Source: a bacterium (GTDB lineage: Bacteria; UBP15; UBA6099). From it: a stretch of 64,000 nucleotides of DNA. Where the stretch lies: assembly GCA_029564595.1 (NCBI GenBank), contig JAKQPS010000197.1, positions 1-64,000 of the forward strand. The letters are read 5' to 3'. The position numbers and the translations under genes were made by a program. Below the pieces are notes generated by a model. That model saw only the letters and a program-made list of their open reading frames with translations, ran no database searches and was not told the origin of the DNA. The stretch's first letter is position 1, and every line of letters starts with the position of its first letter. Positions 7,848 to 15,460 of this stretch are shown in pieces.

Positions 7848-8678
7848 ATGGTAGACCTTAAAGAAATGTTAATCAAACCGGAATTTCCCCGCTCGGCGGG
7901 TTACGATCCCGACTGGCAGCTAAGCAACCAGATGGGGCCGAACGCGCTGTGGCTGTGCGAATGGCTTTGCGAGGCGATGGAGCTGAAGCCCGGAATGAGG
8001 GTCCTCGATCTGGGTTGCGGAAAAGCGATGACCAGCATATTTCTGGCGCGCGAGTTCGGCGTCCGCGTATGGGCGGCGGACCTGTGGATGAGCCAAGACA
8101 ACAACTGGAACCGCGTCAAGGAAGCCGGCGCTCAGGACTCGGTCTGCCCGCTCCGCATGGAAGCCCACGCGCTTCCGTTCGCCGCAGGGTTCTTCGACGC
8201 CGTCATCTCGATAGACGCCTATCATTATTTCGGCACGGACGAACACTACATTGACTACATCGGCCAGTTCGTGCGGGAGGGCGGCCAGTTCGGCGTCGTC
8301 GTGCCCGGCCTCGCGCGCGAGTTCGAGAACGGCGTCGTTCCGACCCATCTTGCCGAGCCGCAATCAAACGGAAAGGCTTTCTGGGAGCCTGCCTGCCGAA
8401 GCTTCAAAACCGCCGGGTTCTGGAACGCTCTTTGGCAAGGCTCGGCGTCGGTTCAAGATGTGAAAGTCGATCTTCAACCCGACGGCTGGCGGCTCTGGAT
8501 GGAATTCGAGCGCGCAATCGAAAAGTCGGGAAAAGGCATATTTCCGTCCGACGCCGAGGCTCTGGAAAAAGACGCCGGGCAATACATCGCTTTCATGAGG
8601 CTGACCGCTCGGCGGTCCGCTCTCTCAGAAATGAACCTTTACGACCCGACCCTCGGCCTCCAATGCGGCGCTGAATAG
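7848..8678 (+). CDS. class I SAM-dependent methyltransferase
   Basis: 276 residues from the ATG at 7848, preceded by AGAGGA at a good distance; an upstream ATG at 7821 has no site. Motif I is Val-Leu-Asp-Leu-Gly-Cys-Gly-Lys-Ala, followed by an acidic Ala-Ala-Asp-Leu loop and a Val-Ile-Ser-Ile-Asp-Ala-Tyr-His motif IV strand, giving a normal Rossmann methyltransferase of the small-molecule type (Methyltransf_11/25-like). The substrate cannot be told. It is the only plus-strand gene within the phage module, lying head-to-head with the DUF2190 gene, and is probably an acquired gene. Repeat R2 follows its stop codon. Confidence 0.85.
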   Translation: MVDLKEMLIKPEFPRSAGYDPDWQLSNQMGPNALWLCEWLCEAMELKPGMRVLDLGCGKAMTSIFLAREFGVRVWAADLWMSQDNNWNRVKEAGAQDSVCPLRMEAHALPFAAGFFDAVISIDAYHYFGTDEHYIDYIGQFVREGGQFGVVVPGLAREFENGVVPTHLAEPQSNGKAFWEPACRSFKTAGFWNALWQGSASVQDVKVDLQPDGWRLWMEFERAIEKSGKGIFPSDAEALEKDAGQYIAFMRLTARRSALSEMNLYDPTLGLQCGAE

Positions 8679-8711
8679 CTTTTTGCTGTTGTATAAAAGA
8701 GTTTTGTATCT

Positions 8712-8817
8712 GTTTGCGGGGGAACCATTTTTTTGCATAAAACAGGTTCCCCCTCGCCCTTCTGAAAAAACTCTTGGCGCGCCAATTTTGTTGAACTCCG
8801 TTCAACTCAAAATCGGC
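8712..8817 (-). repeat. dispersed hairpin repeat R2, copy 1
   Basis: On the minus strand this matches 53370-53472 end to end at roughly 80% by eye, including two long hairpins. One has arms GCCGATTTTG / CAAAATTGGC; the other pairs GGGGGAACC with GGTTCCCCC. It occupies the gap between the convergent methyltransferase and membrane-protein genes and probably acts as a two-way terminator. Confidence 0.8.
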
Positions 8818-8864
8818 TATTTGTGAAATAGACTATAGCCATAAAGCTCAAATTGGATTTGCCA

Positions 8865-9374
8865 TCAGAGGCGCGCGGCTCGGAACAATCCCGCAGCGAC
8901 GGCTCCGCCCAACCGGGCCGAGATCCAAATCATCAGCGCCGGCATGATTCCGACGGCAAGAAGTATTCCGGGCAGATAGTTTATAGGATTATCGCCTCCG
9001 AAAAGCGGAACTCGCAACAATGGCGAAAATGCGAGCATGGCAAATCCGTACAGAAAAGCAGATGGAGAAGCTATGACCACCGAGAGAATAGCGCCCGGCA
9101 GATAGCCCGCCGCGCCGTTCTGGTTTTTTCGCGCCGCTGAGATGAAAGCGCGCGTCGTCAATATCCCGATCACCGCTCCGGCTAGCAGAGTCAACGGCGG
9201 CCCCGCAAGCAGCATGGCCGCTCCTTCAGCGGTCAAACGCATCGCCCCGTGTCTCCACATTAGAAACTCCGTCCACCAGCCCGTCGCCCACGCGCCGTAC
9301 GGAAAAAAAGCAATCGCCACTGCCAAAACTACGAAAGTCCTTTTTCTGCCTTTATCCCGTTTGACGTCCGTCAT
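8865..9374 (-). CDS. hypothetical multi-pass membrane protein
   Basis: 169 residues from the ATG at 9374, which overlaps the preceding gene's stop as ATGA; a start at 9425 would add 17 residues. There are about four hydrophobic stretches (around 15-32, 48-72, 90-115 and 128-160) and a basic N-terminus. No family recognised. It is the last of four minus-strand genes (11379 to 8865), all encoding exported or membrane proteins, which interrupt the phage head genes. Confidence 0.7.
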   Translation of the reverse strand: MTDVKRDKGRKRTFVVLAVAIAFFPYGAWATGWWTEFLMWRHGAMRLTAEGAAMLLAGPPLTLLAGAVIGILTTRAFISAARKNQNGAAGYLPGAILSVVIASPSAFLYGFAMLAFSPLLRVPLFGGDNPINYLPGILLAVGIMPALMIWISARLGGAVAAGLFRAARL

Positions 9375-9958
9375 GGCGTTTCCCTTTCGACAGCGCCCGG
9401 AAGCGTTCCTTTCCGTTCCCGCCATTTACTAACTTTTTTCATCACACATTCGTTAAAGTAATACGAGGCCGGGCGTTGGGACGCGCCATACTCAACCATG
9501 TCCGCTCCGCCTCCAAGTTCTTCTCCCGGCTCGCAGACCCAACCGATCAACCCGTCGACATCGGAATGCTTCGCCGCGCAGCAACTAAAACGCGTCCCTA
9601 CAGCCGTGGAAAGAGCGTTCGCTAGATGCGTCCTGCTCATTTCTCCTGTTTCCTCAGACAGAATTCCCTGTATTATCATAGAAAGGCGAGGCTCGTCGCT
9701 CAAAGGATATCGTTCGCCCATCCTAATCAGATTTCCGGTCAAGGCATATTGAGCGTCTCTGTAATCGCGAACCGAGCGAATCATTCTTTCGGCGTCCTTA
9801 TGTCCGCCGAATACTCTTATGATTGTCGCGGGGACGCGCCCCATTCGTCCTTCTGTCGCGTCTATGACGAGAAATGATGACGCCACGAGAAGCTTCAACG
9901 AAATAAGCGTCGCCACCGGCAATCCCGCAAGAAGAAAAACTATCTCGCTCCGCTTCAT
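9371..9958 (-). CDS. hypothetical membrane-anchored protein
   Basis: 195 residues from the ATG at 9958 (GGAG just upstream; an alternative ATG at 9994 adds 12). One N-terminal hydrophobic segment (about 5-30) would anchor a hydrophilic C-terminal domain outside the membrane. That domain has several cysteines (a Cys-Cys pair and two singles) that could form disulfides. No recognised family. It overlaps the next gene by 4 nt, so the two are translationally coupled. Confidence 0.7.
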   Translation of the reverse strand: MKRSEIVFLLAGLPVATLISLKLLVASSFLVIDATEGRMGRVPATIIRVFGGHKDAERMIRSVRDYRDAQYALTGNLIRMGERYPLSDEPRLSMIIQGILSEETGEMSRTHLANALSTAVGTRFSCCAAKHSDVDGLIGWVCEPGEELGGGADMVEYGASQRPASYYFNECVMKKVSKWRERKGTLPGAVERETP

Positions 9959-10023
9959 ATTCTCCACCCGTCGTTCTTCACTGTGAATTAGCAAACAATG
10001 TCAAATCTTCAGGGATTGCTTCT

Positions 10024-10638
10024 TCATTTCGATTCAACGGCAAATGGGTTCGTCCGGCCCTTCACGTAAACGATGTCTTTCACTCCCTCGCCGGGAAGAC
10101 AATCCTTGTCCTGCCACATGAAGGAACTCATCCGTTCCGAAATTTCCTCTTTCTTATCTTCGATGACGGCCTTGTCGGCATTGGAGTCAAATATCTCCCA
10201 TCTCAGCGGATCAATAATGGTGATGTCGCCATAGAAAAGCGACGCGTGTTTCCTCATGTATGATTTTGCTTTTTCTTTATCGCCCATCAGGCAGTGCGCT
10301 CGCGCGTATCCGATATACGCATACCCCAGCATCGTGGATTTCTCCCTCAAAACCTTTCCACTGGCGAAAACATGCCCGGCCGCGCCCTCGGCATATTCCT
10401 CCAGTTCCCGCGCTTTCAGCAATCCATACTCGGGATTCTTTTCGCCTCCTATATATGATTCCGTCGCAAGGGTTAAAAACACGCTGAAAACTTCTTTGTC
10501 CTCTTTCGTAAAACCCAGCGTTTCGAGATTCCTGCCGAACTCTTCGTTGAACCGTTTCTTCGCGCTCTTGCTCAGAATGCAGTCTGTCAGAAACAAAGAT
10601 GCGATAAGACAAAGACAGATCGCGACAAGTCTTTTCAT
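10024..10638 (-). CDS. hypothetical lipoprotein
   Basis: 204 residues with a lipoprotein signal: basic start, a hydrophobic core, and Phe-Leu-Thr-Asp-Cys at 16-20 as an imperfect lipobox (Asp before Cys is unusual). The mature part is helical and mostly hydrophilic, with a tetratricopeptide-like stretch (Ala-Tyr-Ile-Gly-Tyr-Ala-Arg-Ala-His-Cys, then Lys-Ala-Lys-Ser-Tyr). No family recognised. It belongs to the four-gene exported cluster inside the phage module; an AAGGAG site lies 10 nt upstream. Confidence 0.7.
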   Translation of the reverse strand: MKRLVAICLCLIASLFLTDCILSKSAKKRFNEEFGRNLETLGFTKEDKEVFSVFLTLATESYIGGEKNPEYGLLKARELEEYAEGAAGHVFASGKVLREKSTMLGYAYIGYARAHCLMGDKEKAKSYMRKHASLFYGDITIIDPLRWEIFDSNADKAVIEDKKEEISERMSSFMWQDKDCLPGEGVKDIVYVKGRTNPFAVESK

Positions 10639-10731
10639 GAGTTCGCCGCTCCTTTTTCAAAATTCAACGCTCTTTGACGGCGCAAACATTAACCGCATCC
10701 GCGCGGTGAAACATCTCTGTCGCGCCCCGTC

Positions 10732-11379
10732 TTATAGACGATTTCCTTTTATAATCCGCTTCGCTTCCGCCGAATCGCCGGTTCGATACTCGTCGGATTC
10801 CGAACAGAAAGGCAGAAAATCCTCTCCGCCTGTTCTTCGTTTCCATTCCCATTCTTTTCGCGGCGAACTGTCTATGTAGGACAGGTCTGAAAACATCAAC
10901 GTCATCATTTTTGCGGTTTCGTCCGGATCGTCCCGCCCGACAGCCGCGCCGTCGGCCCTCGATATCCATCTTCTCGTCCAGATTTCTTCGGCGCGGCGGC
11001 GATGATTGGCCGCTTCGCCAGAGTTTCCCGTTTTTTCCATAAAGAACACTGCCCACCGCTCCGCTATGAATTCGAGCGCGTCCGGGGGCATACAGCCTAG
11101 GGTTTCCGCGACTGCCCCCACGCTGCTCCCGCTTCGTTCCCTGACTCCGGGAACTTCTTCCAGCATTCTCTTTATCATGAGCATCGCGTCTTCGCTCCCG
11201 TTTTCCTCAAAAACGCTCCTTGCCATTCCCATCAGAATCCGAGAATATGTTCCCGGACTGTCACTTTTCAGTTGCCGCGTGAATGAGTCGAATTTCTCCT
11301 CCTTAAAACAACCCGGCAAGCATACGAGCGCAGTTGCGGCAACCGACATTAGAACCGCCTTCATGAAAGCTGATTTCAT
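10732..11379 (-). CDS. hypothetical lipoprotein
   Basis: 215 residues. The N-terminal signal ends in Leu-Pro-Gly-Cys (C24), a plausible lipobox, with GGAGG 6-7 nt before the ATG. The mature region is helical and charged, without a motif I recognise. It starts 60 nt downstream of the phage protease stop and heads the four-gene exported cluster. Composition and codon use resemble the C-terminal extension of the protease more than the virion genes. Confidence 0.7.
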   Translation of the reverse strand: MKSAFMKAVLMSVAATALVCLPGCFKEEKFDSFTRQLKSDSPGTYSRILMGMARSVFEENGSEDAMLMIKRMLEEVPGVRERSGSSVGAVAETLGCMPPDALEFIAERWAVFFMEKTGNSGEAANHRRRAEEIWTRRWISRADGAAVGRDDPDETAKMMTLMFSDLSYIDSSPRKEWEWKRRTGGEDFLPFCSESDEYRTGDSAEAKRIIKGNRL

Positions 11380-11439
11380 TTTTCGCCTCCGGTCGTTTTT
11401 CGATAAAACAGCGTCAACGCAAGAAGCGCGAAGCCCGAG

Positions 11440-13416
11440 CTATTTTGACTCGGAAAGCTTTTTGAAAAACACTTTCCTGCCCTCTTCCCTGAATTCCATG
11501 TATTTCATGAGGCAACCTTTGATGTGTTCTTTGTCGCGAGGCTTCCTCATAACATTCTGAGCGATCATATTCATGGCATAGTACGCGGCAAACTCCATCT
11601 CTCCATAACACCCCGGTTCAAAGTCGCCTATTCTTTTTTCAAACGCGGCCGCCGCTTTCAACTGCCATACAGGAGCAATCCAAACTTTGCCGGCCTGACA
11701 GGATTTGTTTTTGCCGGAGACAGCCTCCGCTCCCGCTTTTACGACATTTTTAATCTTCTCGGCCACGCCGCCGCTTTTAGCATAATCGCTCTCATGGCGA
11801 ATATGCCGCTCGTCGGTTTGCGTCCCCATATCATTATCATACTCGCCGCCGCATTGAACGCAAAGAGACGTTTCAAGATTTTCGTTGCCATAAGGAGCCA
11901 CTTTGCCATCTTTTTCTCGCGGTTTTTCATATTCCAGAGCGGCGAGGGCGGCGCGGGAGTAGTCGGACGCGTCGTCGTAGTCCAGCCCGCGCGCGGCGCA
12001 GTAGCTTTTTATCAGCTCTTCGGGGTCGTCCCCCGCCCCGCCGGCCTCGCCGCCCCCGCTTCCGCCTTCTCTCCCGTACTCGCTCATCGCGGGATGTTCG
12101 CTGAGAGCGGACACGAACCCTCTGAAACCTTCCGCTATCCCGCGCCCGGCTTCCGGCGCGAGCGAGTAGTCCGACGCCGCGCACGCGTCACCGTCCAGTA
12201 TCGCCAACAGGTCTATCACGAGGCCCCTGAACGCGGGCGGAATTCTGCCCGCGTTGCGGGACACGAACTGGCGGCGGGCGCGCTCGCGAACCGCGGCCTC
12301 CCGCATCCTGTGCTCGTCGAGCCGTTCGCGGGCCTCGCGCAGGTTTTCAAGCACAACGTCCAGCGCCGCCGCCATCTCTTCAGATTCTGCCCGCGCTTCC
12401 TGATTTTCCTCTTCCGCCGTGTCTGCGGCTTCGCCCTCGTTCGCCATGACTTCCGCAGGCTCCGATTCCGTTTCATCAGCCGTCTGCGCGCCGTCCGCCG
12501 CGAGGCCGTCTTGCGCCTTGTCTCCGCCCTCATCCTCCGCCGCGTCCGTTTCCAGTTCCGGCTCGGTTGCGCCGCTTGCTTCATCCTGTTCGGAAGAATC
12601 CTCTTGTGGAGCGTCGGCGACATCGCCGGCAACTTCGGTCGCTTCCGCGTCCGCATTGTCAAGGCCGGTCCCGTCTTCGCTTGCGGTTTCCTCGCGGCTC
12701 TCGGCTTCAGGGCCTTCATCCAGCTCCGCATCCTGTTTTTCGGCAATGATAAGAAGCGCTTCAAGTTCTACTATCCGCGCTTCGAGCGCCGCTATCTTTT
12801 CAATCATTTCGCTCATGGTCATTTCGTCTTCCGGATTATCGGCGTCGGTCGGTTCGGGCGACACATCGGCGCAGCCGTCATCGAGGATGCCCGCCGGGCC
12901 GGATTCGTACAGGTAAGCCGCGCAGCCGCTTGAAGTTCCGTAGAGAGCGCCGATATCCGCAAGCGAGCCGATGGCGGGCAGCGCGGCCCCGAGCAGCGCC
13001 AGTCCGGCGGCCACATGCTTGTGCGTCGCGCCTGTCGCTTCGTCGAGGTATCCGTGAAGGACTTCGAGGCTGCGCTTGCGGTATGCTCCCGCCCGTATCA
13101 GGTCGTAAACTTTTGCGGGCACGCCAACAAGGTCGGCCAACAGCCTTCCCCCCTGCGCGCGCACGTTCCTCAGCCAACCTGCGGCAGGCAGCCCGTCCGC
13201 GCTCAACAGCGGCTGCTCCGGGTCGTGCCCCAGCTTCACCGGCGGGTCGAGCCTGCCTTCCAGCGCCCTGTGCGACTCCGCCATCTCCTTCAAATCATCT
13301 TCCGTGTATGCGACCGTCCTTCCCGCGCTGTCCGTCCATGTTCCCGCCCGGAATATCTCCACATCCTTGATTTCAAAAGTTTCGGGCGTATTTCTTTCCT
13401 CGTTCGAGTTTTCCAT
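11440..13416 (-). CDS. Mu gpI-like phage protease/scaffold with C-terminal extension
   Basis: 658 residues. Residues 15-160 match the Mu I-type head maturation protease: Trp-Thr-Asp-Ser-Ala-Gly-Arg, Val-Lys-Leu-Gly-His64-Asp, a Gly-Trp-Leu strand and Lys-Arg-Ser116-Leu-Glu-Val, with His64 and Ser116 the likely active-site pair. An acidic coiled region (about 190-390) is the usual scaffold. The normal fold seems to end near residue 500. The last ~158 residues (DNA 11440-11916) are Lys- and Cys-containing, come from less GC-rich DNA and look like a separate domain fused in frame. GGAGG precedes the ATG. No portal or terminase gene lies upstream. Confidence 0.8.
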   Translation of the reverse strand: MENSNEERNTPETFEIKDVEIFRAGTWTDSAGRTVAYTEDDLKEMAESHRALEGRLDPPVKLGHDPEQPLLSADGLPAAGWLRNVRAQGGRLLADLVGVPAKVYDLIRAGAYRKRSLEVLHGYLDEATGATHKHVAAGLALLGAALPAIGSLADIGALYGTSSGCAAYLYESGPAGILDDGCADVSPEPTDADNPEDEMTMSEMIEKIAALEARIVELEALLIIAEKQDAELDEGPEAESREETASEDGTGLDNADAEATEVAGDVADAPQEDSSEQDEASGATEPELETDAAEDEGGDKAQDGLAADGAQTADETESEPAEVMANEGEAADTAEEENQEARAESEEMAAALDVVLENLREARERLDEHRMREAAVRERARRQFVSRNAGRIPPAFRGLVIDLLAILDGDACAASDYSLAPEAGRGIAEGFRGFVSALSEHPAMSEYGREGGSGGGEAGGAGDDPEELIKSYCAARGLDYDDASDYSRAALAALEYEKPREKDGKVAPYGNENLETSLCVQCGGEYDNDMGTQTDERHIRHESDYAKSGGVAEKIKNVVKAGAEAVSGKNKSCQAGKVWIAPVWQLKAAAAFEKRIGDFEPGCYGEMEFAAYYAMNMIAQNVMRKPRDKEHIKGCLMKYMEFREEGRKVFFKKLSESK

Positions 13417-13769
13417 CTTTTTTTCCTCCGCGCCGTATTTTCGCTTACACCCAAAAAAGCGCTATGAAAGGACATTTTGAACCGCTTTGCGTGAAAAAAA
13501 CTTTCCGCCGCCGCCGCCGGACAACGCGACACAAAAAATTCCTCTATCGGCATGATGATTTCTGTCGTTTCCGAATTGCGAAACGATATCGCGCGCACCA
13601 AGTCGTTATTTTTTGGATTTACGCAACAGTGTCGGCGACTAGCGCGGAGCCATGCCTTTACATTGTGGCGCGCGCTTCGTGTCTGAAAAAACCTTAAAAC
13701 TCGCTCTTTTTCCTTCGAAGCATCCTGACAAAGCCGCTTTAACGTATTAAACTTAGAATTCAAGCGTTT
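13417..13769. other. divergent intergenic region at the phage/host junction
   Basis: 353 bp between the protease and the MFS gene, transcribed in opposite directions. The only clear signal is the MFS promoter candidate near its right end. A long minus-strand open frame (13290-13763) lacks a ribosome site and runs into the protease in another frame, so I treat it as non-coding. No integrase, tRNA or direct-repeat attachment site was seen. Confidence 0.5.
13725..13753 (+). promoter_or_regulatory. candidate sigma-70 promoter for the MFS gene
   Basis: CTGACA (13725-13730) and TAAACT (13748-13753) are separated by 17 bp. The -35 is one base from consensus and the -10 is weak. It lies about 28 bp before the likely start codon. 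Confidence 0.4.
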
Positions 13770-13781
13770 ATGGGGGAAGAA

Positions 13782-15194
13782 ATGTCCGGAACGGACTCGA
13801 AGGAACAGGACGGCGGGCGCATACCGGAGTCGAAGCGGGAGAAGAGCCTCCGTTTCAGCGTATGGGACGCGTCATTTTACGCGGCCATGGTCGGTTTTGC
13901 GGAAACATATTTCATCCCGCTGCTGGTTTTTCTCGGAGCCACGAACGCGCAGGTGGGCATATACTCGGCGGCCCCGCAGCTCGGGATTGCTTTTGCTCAA
14001 TTCCTCTCGATAATCCTAGTGGACAGATACATGGTGCGAAAACGCATCATTGTGGCCACGTCGTCCATCCAGTCAATTTTTCTTCTGGCGATAACCGCGC
14101 TGACGTTTTACAATCTGCTCTCGCCGTGGACGATGATACTGCTTACGATGTTCTACTTCGCTGTGAACGGAGCGTCGCTTCCGGCGTGGAACAGCCTGAT
14201 GGGAGACCTGACGACAGCGGAGTCGAGAGGAAAATATTTCGGGAGGCGCAACGGCCTTTCGCAGCTTATCTCCTTCGCGGCGATATTCGCCGGGGGGCTG
14301 ATACTGCAGCAGTTCGACAACCGGGACGATGCGAGGCTTGGATTCACGCTGGTGCTGGCCGCCGCCCTTCTGTGCAGGCTCGGCTCGATATATTCGCTGT
14401 CCTGCCATTTCGAAGCTCCGTACAGGAAAGACGAGGACTCGTATTTCAGCTTCTGGCAGTTCATAAAGAGGACGCCGCAGTCGAACTTCGCTCACTTCGT
14501 GCTGTTCGTGGCGTTTATGAGCCTGTCAGTGCAGTTGGCGGCTCCGTTCTTCGCGGTGTACATGTTGCGCGACCTCGGATTCAGCTATCTGCAATACACG
14601 ATAGCGCAGGGAGTGTTCACCGCTTCGCAGTTTCTAGCTATGAGGGAGTGGGGACCGTTCGCGGACAAGTATGGCAACCGCCTTGTCCTGCGGATAACCA
14701 GCGCGATAATCCCAGTAGTGCCTCTGTTGTGGTTCCTGTCCGTTGATTTTTATTTCATCGTGGTCATCCAGATAGCCGCTGGGCTTGCGTGGGCGGGATG
14801 GTCGTTGGCGACGGCGAACTTCCTGTTTGACGCCGTGACGCCGCCCAAACGCGCCCGCGCCGCCGCCTACCTCAACTTCTTCAACAGCTTCGGCATCTGC
14901 ATCGGCTCTCTGATCGGGGCCGCGCTCGCCGTCTCCGCCCCTCCGGCCATCGCCTCCGGCGCCGTCACCATCATTTACGCCTCCCCGCTCCAACACATAT
15001 TCCTCATCTCGTCCGGACTGCGTTTTGTCTTTGTCTTCCTGTTCATGGCGACAGTAAGAGAAGTGCGGAAGGTGGATCAGCCCATCCAGAGAGATATGTT
15101 CACCGTGCTTTCCCACATCCGCCCCTTCGCCGGACTCCGCCACGACCCATACACCGGCTCAGGCGCTCCGCCCGACGAAAGTCCAAAAGAGTAG
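13782..15194 (+). CDS. MFS-family transporter
   Basis: 470 residues with about 12 hydrophobic helices and a soluble Pro/Lys-rich C-terminus. Asp-Arg-Tyr-Met-Val-Arg-Lys-Arg between TM2 and TM3 is the loop 2-3 signature of the major facilitator superfamily, and Phe-Ala-Asp-Lys-Tyr-Gly-Asn-Arg repeats it after TM8. The substrate is not predictable. I choose the ATG at 13782 because a GGGGGA site ends 4 nt before it; the ATG at 13770 lacks one. It stands alone between the phage module and a hairpin-preceded gene. Confidence 0.85.
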   Translation: MSGTDSKEQDGGRIPESKREKSLRFSVWDASFYAAMVGFAETYFIPLLVFLGATNAQVGIYSAAPQLGIAFAQFLSIILVDRYMVRKRIIVATSSIQSIFLLAITALTFYNLLSPWTMILLTMFYFAVNGASLPAWNSLMGDLTTAESRGKYFGRRNGLSQLISFAAIFAGGLILQQFDNRDDARLGFTLVLAAALLCRLGSIYSLSCHFEAPYRKDEDSYFSFWQFIKRTPQSNFAHFVLFVAFMSLSVQLAAPFFAVYMLRDLGFSYLQYTIAQGVFTASQFLAMREWGPFADKYGNRLVLRITSAIIPVVPLLWFLSVDFYFIVVIQIAAGLAWAGWSLATANFLFDAVTPPKRARAAAYLNFFNSFGICIGSLIGAALAVSAPPAIASGAVTIIYASPLQHIFLISSGLRFVFVFLFMATVREVRKVDQPIQRDMFTVLSHIRPFAGLRHDPYTGSGAPPDESPKE

Positions 15195-15414
15195 GCGCGG
15201 CGAAACGAGGGCGCAGAAGCGCCCCGCACACACCCCCAATTCTTTCGGCGCCGCCGCCCCGATTCACGTGCGACTTGACATCCAATCGGAGACATGAGAA
15301 CATGTATGTCGCTGATGTCGCCACATGATATGTTATATGACAGATAGTTAATTTATTAGAAACTTAAACATCAACACAAAATGTGAAAGACCGATAAATT
15401 AAGCTGTCACATCT

Positions 15415-15460
15415 AAAAAGGAGCAAAACCGGACTGTTCCCGGTTTTTTGTCGCATTATG
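15415..15460 (+). promoter_or_regulatory. hairpin between Shine-Dalgarno and start codon
   Basis: AAGGAG (15418-15423) is followed by an 8-bp perfect stem, AAAACCGG (15425-15432) with CCGGTTTT (15440-15447) and a 7-nt loop, a T-run to 15449, and the ATG at 15458. Linearly the site is 34 nt from the ATG, but folding the stem leaves about 11 nt. It also has the form of an intrinsic terminator, so it could instead attenuate or end upstream transcripts. Confidence 0.55.

Noticed and set aside
13290-13763. 157-codon minus-strand frame over the phage/host junction
   Set aside because: It overlaps the protease in another frame and has no ribosome site.
1-13770. Prophage attachment sites (attL/attR) and integrase
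   Set aside because: No integrase and no tRNA or flanking direct repeats seen; the left end lies outside the window.
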